The translations under genes and the position numbers were made by a program. Below the pieces are notes generated by a model. It made no database searches. It had not been told where the DNA came from and saw nothing but the letters and a program-made list of their open reading frames with translations. Source: Clostridiales bacterium (lineage in GTDB: Bacteria > Bacillota > Clostridia > Lachnospirales > Lachnospiraceae). From it: a stretch of 64,000 nucleotides of DNA. The stretch lies in contig JAQXKO010000024.1 in NCBI GenBank assembly GCA_029010495.1, positions 1 to 64,000 on the forward strand. Direction: 5' to 3'. This document shows, one piece after another, positions 25,482-32,664 of this stretch (within the stretch, counting starts at the first letter, position 1; each line of letters starts with the position of its first letter).

Positions 25482-26972
25482 TTATTTGCCCTCCGGATTC
25501 TTCAGTGTAAGTTTTATAGCATTCTTAGGAACAATTACGCTGACATAGTCGTTTTCATTCCATAAATCCTCATCAGTAATAATAAAATCTTCCTCGTTCT
25601 TGGTACGAACCGTATATGTATAATGGTCTCCCTTGTAAATAAGAGAAATAATATGACCGCATGTACCGCCGGCATTTTCATCATCACTCATGTCAGCTGC
25701 ATTAATAGGAACCTCTACTTCTACCTCAGTGCCCTTAAGATCAAGCTTATTTCCGTCTGCAAGAACAAGCATACCTTCATCATCAAGTGATGAACCGGCA
25801 TAAAGCTGTGTAACATCACATTCAAATTCACCGTCGGCAAATTCAACCATATTGCTGTCATTGATAACACCGTCGAAGATATTCGTTGTATACTCAGGCA
25901 TCATAATGTGAATATTGTCAGGTTCGATGTTCATGCCGATTACTGCTCCTACTTCAGCCGATTTGGTGGACTGGATTACGACTTCATATTTGCCCGAAAT
26001 AACGGTTATTTCAAAATGAACGCCTTTGAAGATTACCGATTTTACCTCGCCGGTAAACATTCCGGCTTCGGGAGTAGTCATCTCAATATCCTCCGGTCTT
26101 ACAACAACCTCGACCATGGTATTTTTCTTTACATCATCAACGCAGGTAAATTCTGCATCACAGAAGTGTACCTTAAGCTTATCAGTCATCTTTCCTACAT
26201 AGATGTTGCTTTCTCCGATAAAGTCGGCAACGAAAGCATTTGCAGGCTCATTATATATATCTTCAGGAGTACCTATCTGCTGGATGCAGCCGTCACTCAT
26301 TACTACAATCTTATCAGACATAGTAAGTGCTTCCTCCTGGTCATGGGTTACATAAATAAATGTAATGCCGAGCTCTTTGTGCATATTTTTAAGTTCAATC
26401 TGCATCTCCTTGCGCATCTTAAGATCAAGAGCGCCAAGAGGCTCATCAAGTAACAGAATCTCAGGTTCATTTACAATGGCACGTGCGATTGCAATACGCT
26501 GCTGCTGACCGCCGGAAAGTGTTGTCACACTACGTTTTTCAAAGCCCTCCAAATCAACAATTTTGAGTGCTTTGGAAACCTTTTCCTTAATCATAGCCTT
26601 TGAAAGCTTCTTAATTCGCGTCTCCCCTGTTTTCTCATCCTTAACCTCAATAGTCTTAAGCTTAAGACCAAACGCAACATTGTCATAGACATTTAAATGC
26701 GGAAACAGTGCATAACGCTGAAAAACCGTATTAATCGGTCTAAGATATGGCGGTACGGAAGATATGTCTTTGCCATCTAAAAGAATTTCGCCCTCTGTAG
26801 GCGTTTCAAAGCCTGCGATCATTCGCAGAGTGGTAGTTTTACCACAACCGGACGGTCCAAGGAAAGTTACAAACTCGCCTTTTTTTACTTCAAGGTTGAT
26901 ATCCTCTACTACCACAACATTACCATCATAACTTTTCATGATGTTCTTCAGCTCGATAATGTTATTACCCAT
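25482..26972 (-). CDS. potA: Polyamine ABC transporter ATPase PotA with duplicated TOBE-like region
   Basis: Cytoplasmic ATPase that energises PotBC. It shows Walker [10 protein letters not shown] (about residues 38-46), signature [14 protein letters not shown] and DEPLGALD. Compared with the usual 350-380 residues it is long (496): a charged insertion (about 105-130, [16 protein letters not shown]) sits between Walker A and the signature, and beyond the first TOBE domain (about 290-350) a second TOBE-like repeat is visible near 445-490 ([17 protein letters not shown] against [17 protein letters not shown]). First gene of potABCD; GGAGG precedes the start. Confidence 0.93.
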   Translation of the reverse strand: MGNNIIELKNIMKSYDGNVVVVEDINLEVKKGEFVTFLGPSGCGKTTTLRMIAGFETPTEGEILLDGKDISSVPPYLRPINTVFQRYALFPHLNVYDNVAFGLKLKTIEVKDEKTGETRIKKLSKAMIKEKVSKALKIVDLEGFEKRSVTTLSGGQQQRIAIARAIVNEPEILLLDEPLGALDLKMRKEMQIELKNMHKELGITFIYVTHDQEEALTMSDKIVVMSDGCIQQIGTPEDIYNEPANAFVADFIGESNIYVGKMTDKLKVHFCDAEFTCVDDVKKNTMVEVVVRPEDIEMTTPEAGMFTGEVKSVIFKGVHFEITVISGKYEVVIQSTKSAEVGAVIGMNIEPDNIHIMMPEYTTNIFDGVINDSNMVEFADGEFECDVTQLYAGSSLDDEGMLVLADGNKLDLKGTEVEVEVPINAADMSDDENAGGTCGHIISLIYKGDHYTYTVRTKNEEDFIITDEDLWNENDYVSVIVPKNAIKLTLKNPEGK

Positions 26973-27009
26973 CTAGTACTTCCTCCAAGATTACAAAAAT
27001 TTCTGAAGT

Positions 27010-27052
27010 ATTGCTTAAAAAAAAGACCAACAGTTCTGTGGTCTCCTGCAAT
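27010..27052 (-). promoter_or_regulatory. Terminator-like hairpin in the potA leader (possible attenuator)
   Basis: On the minus strand, AGACC and ACAG-type arms pair as a 9-bp hairpin (27024-27044) followed directly by eight T; outer ATTGC/GCAAT arms (27048-27052 and 27010-27014) can enclose it. The predicted transcription start is at about 27052, so this hairpin lies at the very start of the pot mRNA. Confidence 0.5.
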
Positions 27053-27058
27053 GATTGA

Positions 27059-27087
27059 ATTATACATAATTCGACATATTATTACAA
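27059..27087 (-). promoter_or_regulatory. Promoter for potABCD
   Basis: On the minus strand TTGTAA (27082-27087), 17-base spacer, TATAAT (27059-27064). It is the best promoter match between potA and the upstream gene's terminator. Confidence 0.6.
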
Positions 27088-27122
27088 TAGTTTTTTTATA
27101 AAAAAATATTTTTTCTCAACAG

Positions 27123-27165
27123 AAAACCTCTGTAAAAACATATATTTATCAATGTTTTACAGAGG
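27123..27165 (-). terminator. Terminator after the D-2-hydroxyacid dehydrogenase gene
   Basis: CCTCTGTAAAA(A)CAT pairs with ATGTTTTACAGAGG (14 bp, one bulge); on the minus strand TTTTC follows. Confidence 0.7.
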
Positions 27166-27193
27166 CTTAATTTATTATGATTTTGGGGTGCTT

Positions 27194-28156
27194 TCAGTTG
27201 CCCGTAACGACGTTTCTCGGGGTACCGGCGAAATAGGCTTTAATATTTAAAATAACCTCTTCCACACATCTGGTTCTGGCCTCGACAGTTCCCCAGCCGA
27301 TATGAGGAGTAATAATCAGTCTGTTGGAATCCTGTATTTTAAGTAAAGGACTGCCAGGATCCATAGGCTCAACCTGTAATACATCCAGCCCCGCTGCCAT
27401 TATCCTGTCATTTACAAGTGCGTCATATAATGCATCCTCATCAATGATACCGCCGCGCCCGGTATTGAGAATAACTGCATTTTTCTTCATAAGCTTAAAA
27501 CCTTCATATGATATCAGACCTCTTGTCCTCTCATTAAGAGGAGCGTGAACGGCTATTACGTCTGAGACCGAAAGAAGTGTTTCAAGATCTGTTCGTTCAT
27601 ATTCCTCATCATAATGCATGCCGGAGGTTGAATAATATATAACCCTGCATCCAAAAGCCTTTGCAATACGTGCAGAAGCCCTTCCTATGGCTCCCAGACC
27701 GATTATTCCGAAGGTTTTACCGTAAAGCTCATTAAATCCGTAGTCGAAAACAGAAAAGCACTTTGAACGCGAATAATCACCTGATTTGACAAATCTGTCA
27801 TAATAAGGCAGATGCTCATAAAGGCTTAAAAGCATTGCAAATGAATGCTGTGCAACAGATTCAGTCGAATACCCCTTTACGTTACATACCGTAATGCCCC
27901 TGCTGTTTGTATAGTCAAAGTTAACATTGTTTGTTCCTGTTGCAGTAAGACATACAAGCTTTGCTTTTTCCGCATTTTCAAGAAGCAAACCATCAACCGG
28001 TATTTTATTAAGTACTATTACATCAGCATCCCTGATTCTTTCGGCATTTTCCTCAATATCAGACCTGGAATAAATTACCGTTTCGCCTATCTCATTAAAG
28101 CCGTCAAGACTAATATCCTCACCAAGGCTTCCGCCTTCAAGTAAAACAATTTTCAT
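27194..28156 (-). CDS. D-2-hydroxyacid dehydrogenase, NAD-dependent
   Basis: A 320-residue member of the D-isomer-specific 2-hydroxyacid dehydrogenase family (hydroxypyruvate/glycerate dehydrogenase-like). The Rossmann motif GIIGLGAIGRASARIAKAFG lies at about residues 145-165. Catalytic residues appear as NTGRGGIIDEDAL (Arg), the Glu in DVLQVEPMD and the His in TPHIGWGT. The precise substrate is not evident. The start at 28156 has GGTGG upstream. It is a single gene with its own terminator before the pot promoter. Confidence 0.9.
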   Translation of the reverse strand: MKIVLLEGGSLGEDISLDGFNEIGETVIYSRSDIEENAERIRDADVIVLNKIPVDGLLLENAEKAKLVCLTATGTNNVNFDYTNSRGITVCNVKGYSTESVAQHSFAMLLSLYEHLPYYDRFVKSGDYSRSKCFSVFDYGFNELYGKTFGIIGLGAIGRASARIAKAFGCRVIYYSTSGMHYDEEYERTDLETLLSVSDVIAVHAPLNERTRGLISYEGFKLMKKNAVILNTGRGGIIDEDALYDALVNDRIMAAGLDVLQVEPMDPGSPLLKIQDSNRLIITPHIGWGTVEARTRCVEEVILNIKAYFAGTPRNVVTGN

Positions 28157-28256
28157 ATTTACCACCGTATAATATTAATTTCGAAACATTTATCAATTAC
28201 AAATTTTCTTCGAGGCAGAACAATCAGTCTTTCCTCCGGGTAATAAATGCGTGACA

Positions 28257-29351
28257 TCATATAAAAAAGCTGAGTATCATAATCACAATCAGTCCTACAA
28301 AGGCTGAAATCATTCCCGGATTAAATATTGCCTCTGCCGGAGAAACAGGCTTTTTCTCTTTTACAAGTCCGTATCTGTTGTAATTTTCAAATCTTTCCTG
28401 TGATTCGTCTGAAACAGTTCCCTCTTCATCATTTGCAATATATTGATTAGTCAGTACATTTTCGTCAAGCAGCTCTGAGGCTTCTACCGTACTCTCCGTA
28501 AATCCAATTCTTTTTTTATTTACTAAAAGGCCGATTAATCCTATAAAACCACCAAGGTATTCAATAACCATAATTGCTGTTATTATTAAGAAGCATATTG
28601 TCTTCGTATCACTCTTAAGCACTGCCTCTACTAACTTATCAGTATCTTCAATCTGTGTAAACTCAGGTATCTTTGACATACAGTACGAAAGAAGCGTTGA
28701 TGTTGAGTTAAGCACAAAATGAAGGAAAACCGGATATCTTAATTTACCTGTTTTAATATAGACATACGCAAATACCATGCCCACAAAAAATGTGTAGAAG
28801 AACTGCTCAAGGTTACCATGTAAAAGACCGAAGAGAATACCTGACATAATCATGGCTGTTTTCTTGCCGTACCTTACCACCCTGTCAATCAGCATCTTTC
28901 TCATTATATACTCCTCAACAATCGGAGCCACAAACATAACATTAATTGCAACAAGTACAAAATTGCTCTCAAACAGATCAACAATGCCTGCATCTGAAGT
29001 CTTGTTGACAGTTTCAGCGAGCACACTGTTAAGTACCGTAGATATTATTCCTCCGACAATCGATATACCAAACATTACAAAAACAGTCTTAAATACAAAG
29101 CCTGCATTTCCGCCGTTTCTCTCAGGTATGATTCTCTCCTCAACCGGTACTTTCCTTGCAATAAGATAAAACAGAGGAAATCCAACCAGAAGCTCCCCTA
29201 TTAAATTAAGCAGGATTGCAAACTCAGTACCAAGCTTTATCTTAAAGCCGAGCACCAATATAAATGATAATCCGAGTACTACCGCATTCCATGAAGCCAT
29301 AAAGGCAAGTGTTGCAAAGCCCATTCTGCTGTATGCTTTTTTCGCTGTCAT
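28257..29351 (-). CDS. CPBP-family intramembrane metalloprotease
   Basis: A 364-residue polytopic membrane protein with about eight hydrophobic segments. The CPBP (Abi/CAAX-like) motifs are visible: EEYIMRK (motif 1, two Glu and Arg), FGLLHGNLEQF (motif 2 His) and FLHFVLNS (motif 3 His and Asn). Members are glutamate/metal-dependent intramembrane proteases or have roles in bacteriocin immunity. Residues about 295-340 form an acidic soluble tail before a final membrane helix. No bacteriocin gene is seen nearby. Confidence 0.88.
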   Translation of the reverse strand: MTAKKAYSRMGFATLAFMASWNAVVLGLSFILVLGFKIKLGTEFAILLNLIGELLVGFPLFYLIARKVPVEERIIPERNGGNAGFVFKTVFVMFGISIVGGIISTVLNSVLAETVNKTSDAGIVDLFESNFVLVAINVMFVAPIVEEYIMRKMLIDRVVRYGKKTAMIMSGILFGLLHGNLEQFFYTFFVGMVFAYVYIKTGKLRYPVFLHFVLNSTSTLLSYCMSKIPEFTQIEDTDKLVEAVLKSDTKTICFLIITAIMVIEYLGGFIGLIGLLVNKKRIGFTESTVEASELLDENVLTNQYIANDEEGTVSDESQERFENYNRYGLVKEKKPVSPAEAIFNPGMISAFVGLIVIMILSFFI

Positions 29352-29591
29352 TTTTCTACTGATAATCCGTCTTTAACAAAGAAGAATTATATTCCTTTCT
29401 CTTTTATTCAGAATAATTCATTTCTATAAAAATAATATAACACAGTTTATCATAATATCCAATAATTATTATCTAAAAACATTATTTATATTGATTATAA
29501 TTTGTAATGATTACCTCCGTATATCGTAGCAGGGAAGTATATATTACCAAATGACACTGATATTTTCATACTGACAATGACATTATGAGAC

Positions 29592-29620
29592 TTGACATTT
29601 TATTTGTTTTAGCCGATACT
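29592..29620 (+). promoter_or_regulatory. Promoter for luxS
   Basis: TTGACA, 17-base spacer, GATACT, 29 bases before the luxS start. No SAM or SAH riboswitch was seen in the 300-base upstream region. Confidence 0.45.
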
Positions 29621-29649
29621 GTTAATGAATACTTTTCTTTGGAGGCAAT

Positions 29650-30129
29650 ATGAAAACAATAGCAAGCTTTACAGTAGATCATACCAGACTGTTGCCCGGT
29701 GTATATGTTTCAAGGAAGGATATGGCCGGAAGTGAGATTATCACGACTTTTGACATACGTATTACAAGACCAAATATCGATCCTGTTATGGGAACAGGGG
29801 AAATACACACAATAGAACATCTTGCGGCAACTTTTCTCAGGAATGATGAAGAATATGCCGCAAGAGATATATACTTCGGTCCGATGGGATGCCGCACCGG
29901 CTTCTATCTTGTTCTCGCAGGCGACTATAAATCAGCTGATATCATACCTCTTCTCACAAGAACCTTCGAGTTCTGTCGTGACTTTGAAGGTGAAATCCCC
30001 GGCGCAACACCGGTTCAGTGCGGTAACTGTTCCGATATGAATCTGCCGGTTGCAAAAAAGATTGCAGAGAAATTTTTAGATGAAGTTTTATATGACATTA
30101 AAGAATGTAATCTTAATTATCCTGAATAA
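29650..30129 (+). CDS. luxS: S-ribosylhomocysteine lyase (LuxS, AI-2 synthesis)
   Basis: Cleaves S-ribosylhomocysteine to homocysteine and DPD, the precursor of the AI-2 signal, as part of SAM recycling. The 159-residue length is standard. The metal-binding HTIEH motif is at residues 53-57, the catalytic Cys at 81 (GPMGCRTGFYL) and the third metal ligand Cys at 124 (QCGNCSDMNL). TTGGAGG precedes the start. No pfs or methionine gene is adjacent. Confidence 0.97.
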   Translation: MKTIASFTVDHTRLLPGVYVSRKDMAGSEIITTFDIRITRPNIDPVMGTGEIHTIEHLAATFLRNDEEYAARDIYFGPMGCRTGFYLVLAGDYKSADIIPLLTRTFEFCRDFEGEIPGATPVQCGNCSDMNLPVAKKIAEKFLDEVLYDIKECNLNYPE

Positions 30130-30248
30130 AATCATCCGAACCATTCTGATGTTAATTATATATAAAATTATCATCCTTTATTCATACTATTCATTTTTTC
30201 GGTAATTAAACATATATTATTATAGTTAAAGTCATAATAGAGGTGCCT

Positions 30249-30809
30249 ATGAACAGCAGACAAATCGATATGCTTCGTGCTGCATGTCCGTTCATTAATG
30301 AAGAATTAAGACCTTATATTATGACTTTTCTTTCTTTTTATGAATTAAATTATTACTCAAGACAGTTAAATAAGTCTATAAATCTAAATAAAGTACTAAG
30401 CGGTCCGATAATAAACGATTACGAGAGTCTTATCGGTGCACTTAAGAAGAATGCAACCGGCAATGACCTTAAAACATTTGAAAATATGGAAAATATGATG
30501 CAGATGATTAATCTTCTGAATATCATGAACAGTTCGGGAGGCAATGGCAATGATACAGGTGATTTGTTTTCAGAAATAATGAATATGGCTTCAAATGAAA
30601 GCTCATCTTACGTACCCGTTCCCCCTGATATGGTATCAGAAGCCAAACCAAATACATATAATAATTTTATTAAGGACCCTTTTGATAATGCTCTTAATGA
30701 ACCCTCTTTCACTGCCTTCACTGATGAGAAGCGTGATAACAAATCTCCACAAAATCCTGCCGCCAAATCACCTTCCGACGGCTTTGAGCTTGTAAAAATG
30801 ACAATTTAA
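30249..30809 (+). CDS. Unknown protein with Asn/Met-rich centre
   Basis: I do not recognise this 186-residue protein. Residues 1-70 look helical with aromatic residues (CPFINEELRPYIMTFLSFYEL). Residues 75-115 are rich in Asn, Met and Gly (ENMENMMQMINLLNIMNSSG), and the C-terminal third is polar and probably disordered. No signal peptide or membrane segment is seen. The start at 30249 follows AGAGG; GTG two codons earlier is less likely. It lies 12 bases before the next gene, so the two form a pair. Confidence 0.6.
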   Translation: MNSRQIDMLRAACPFINEELRPYIMTFLSFYELNYYSRQLNKSINLNKVLSGPIINDYESLIGALKKNATGNDLKTFENMENMMQMINLLNIMNSSGGNGNDTGDLFSEIMNMASNESSSYVPVPPDMVSEAKPNTYNNFIKDPFDNALNEPSFTAFTDEKRDNKSPQNPAAKSPSDGFELVKMTI

Positions 30810-30821
30810 ACGGAGGTAAAT

Positions 30822-31106
30822 ATGATAGATTCAAAATGGTTAAATGACCCCAGATTTTCTAATTTAAGCTCAGAGAAAAAAGAGTTTATGACAAACCTTC
30901 TTTCTAAAATGGAGGGACAGTCAAAAGAAAATGCACTAAAGATATATTCTGTCGAAGCAGCACGTATGAAAAAAAACGGACTGGGTCTGACTAAAGATGA
31001 AGCAAGTCTGATGATAAGCTATCTGATGAGTACATTTACTCCTGCCGAAAGAGCGAAATGGGAACAGATAAAAAGTATTCTGGCAGGCAAAAGCAATCTG
31101 AAATAA
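30822..31106 (+). CDS. Unknown small helical protein
   Basis: A 94-residue charged, all-helical-looking protein (SSEKKEFMTNLLSKMEGQSK, MISYLMSTFTPAERAKWEQI) with a strong CGGAGG ribosome binding site. No family is recognised. It follows the Asn/Met-rich gene by 12 bases, and both are co-directional with luxS 120 bases upstream, although the gap before 30249 suggests a separate transcript. Confidence 0.65.
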   Translation: MIDSKWLNDPRFSNLSSEKKEFMTNLLSKMEGQSKENALKIYSVEAARMKKNGLGLTKDEASLMISYLMSTFTPAERAKWEQIKSILAGKSNLK

Positions 31107-31113
31107 AAGCAAT

Positions 31114-31194
31114 AAAGAGGTATGTATTAATTATTTCCTTACAGGCAGACAGGTAATAAAATCTGCTTTCTGGAAACATTAATCATACCTCTTT
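31114..31194. other. Long nested inverted repeat / structured terminator
   Basis: Four nested stems in 81 bases: AAAGAGGTATG / CATACCTCTTT, ATTAAT / ATTAAT (one bulge between), TTTCC / GGAAA and GCAGA / TCTGC. It lies between convergent transcripts (30822 gene and aroA). T tracts on either side are weak (CTCTTTCTATTC), so besides a terminator it could be a structured RNA or small mobile repeat. Confidence 0.6.
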
Positions 31195-31212
31195 CTATTC
31201 AGTAACGAATAA

Positions 31213-32538
31213 TTATTTCAACTCTTTAAGTACCTTTTCAAGAACATCAAAATAGTTGTTGAAGGTTTTTTTACAGCATTTGTAATTATCGATAATCACA
31301 CCCTTTGTACGAAGACCGGTAAGTGCGAAAGACATACTTACACGATGGTCATCAAAGGTGTCAATAACTCCCCCATGCGGTTTACCCGGATATACAGTAA
31401 GTATATTATTCCGGTACTCTGCTTTTATTCCGAGAGCGGAAAGATTTGTTATAACTGCATTTATCCTGTCGCATTCCTGAAACCTTATATGGTCTACGCC
31501 CGTAATGCTGACCGGACCGTCGGCATAAGGCGCTATGGCACTAAGTGTAAGCGTCTGGTCAGAGAAGGTTGACAAATCGAAGGTCTGACTTCCCTTAAGC
31601 ACGCCGCTTACATTACCCTGAAGTATTATTGCTCCGTCTTCCTCATATACAGTTGCACCAAGCTTTTCAAGTACATCGATAAACTGTACATCTCCCTGCA
31701 GCATTTTTTTACATACACCGTTAACTGTAATCGTTTGTCCAAGTATTGCTCCAAGTGCGTAAAAATATGAAGCAGCAGACATATCCGGCTCCACATCATA
31801 ATTTTCTGCTGCATACCCGTCCGATTTTCTGATAACATATGATATATGACCGCAATTATCATGCTTTTCAACCTTTGCGCCAAATTTCCCCATAATGGAT
31901 GCCGTCATATCTACATAAAGAAGCCCGTGACTGCCGACGATATTTATCGTAAAATCCTTCTTAAAAGTTACGGCCGCAATCATAAGCGCGCTTAAAAACT
32001 GGGAGCTTTTATCAATATTTATCTCAATTGAATCAGGTATATTTTCAATATTATCAATACCCTTAATCTTAATTGGGAAGAAGCCCTCATTCTCAAGACA
32101 TGTAATTTCGGCTCCGAGGCTTCTGAGTGCGTCAATGAGCGGCTTCATCGGACGTTTTTTCATCTGTTCTGAAGAATTGACAACATACTCTCCCCTGACA
32201 AACGCAAGCATTGCAACGAGAAATCTGGCAGCTGTTCCGGCGCTTCCGACATATATTTCGGCATTGTTACACGGCACCGCACCTCCCAGTCCTGTAACAT
32301 TTACAATATCTGCGTTTTCGCCCTCGCAGCTTATCTCGAACCCGAGACTTTCAAGGCAGGATATCAGATAATTCGTATCATCGCTTCTTAAACAGTGATT
32401 TAACTGACATTTACCGTTTGAAAAAGCGGCGATAAGCAGTGCTCTGTTTGTTATGGATTTTGAACCCGGCACGTCCACCCTTATCAGTTTTTCAGATGAT
32501 TTCCCTGCCATACAGGGAACTGTATATTTATTATCCAT
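31213..32538 (-). CDS. aroA: 3-phosphoshikimate 1-carboxyvinyltransferase (EPSP synthase)
   Basis: Joins shikimate-3-phosphate and PEP to form EPSP, the step before chorismate synthase. The 441-residue enzyme shows PGSKSITNRALLIAA (about residues 25-39), VGSAGTAARFLVAML with later RPMKPLIDALRSLGA, and the C-terminal DHRVSMSFAL. The Ala in the GTAAR loop resembles the class II type, which differs from the GTAMR of enteric enzymes. The start at 32538 is chosen because AAGGA lies about seven bases upstream; the Met two codons earlier would be too close. A single gene away from other aro genes. Confidence 0.95.
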   Translation of the reverse strand: MDNKYTVPCMAGKSSEKLIRVDVPGSKSITNRALLIAAFSNGKCQLNHCLRSDDTNYLISCLESLGFEISCEGENADIVNVTGLGGAVPCNNAEIYVGSAGTAARFLVAMLAFVRGEYVVNSSEQMKKRPMKPLIDALRSLGAEITCLENEGFFPIKIKGIDNIENIPDSIEINIDKSSQFLSALMIAAVTFKKDFTINIVGSHGLLYVDMTASIMGKFGAKVEKHDNCGHISYVIRKSDGYAAENYDVEPDMSAASYFYALGAILGQTITVNGVCKKMLQGDVQFIDVLEKLGATVYEEDGAIILQGNVSGVLKGSQTFDLSTFSDQTLTLSAIAPYADGPVSITGVDHIRFQECDRINAVITNLSALGIKAEYRNNILTVYPGKPHGGVIDTFDDHRVSMSFALTGLRTKGVIIDNYKCCKKTFNNYFDVLEKVLKELK

Positions 32539-32555
32539 TTTCATTCCTTTAACCG

Positions 32556-32590
32556 TAAAAATCAACCCCAGAATAATTCCGGGGTTTGAT
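32556..32590 (-). terminator. Terminator after leuS
   Basis: ATCAAACCCCGGAA pairs with TTCTGGGGTTGAT on the minus strand, followed by TTTTT. It lies within 20 bases of the aroA start, so aroA probably depends on readthrough or on a promoter inside this short region. Confidence 0.75.
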
Positions 32591-32664
32591 TATACATTAA
32601 TAATATAATTAACAGTCAGAACCGGGTCTTATGTTAACAGATGTCATCATAAAAGACAATTTAA

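Noticed and set aside
25908-26453. A 181-codon open frame antisense to potA
   Set aside because: No ribosome binding site, composition of a shadow frame, and full overlap with a well-supported gene.
29352-29649. SAM or SAH riboswitch upstream of luxS
   Set aside because: None of the conserved blocks were found; only a promoter-like pair close to the gene is visible.
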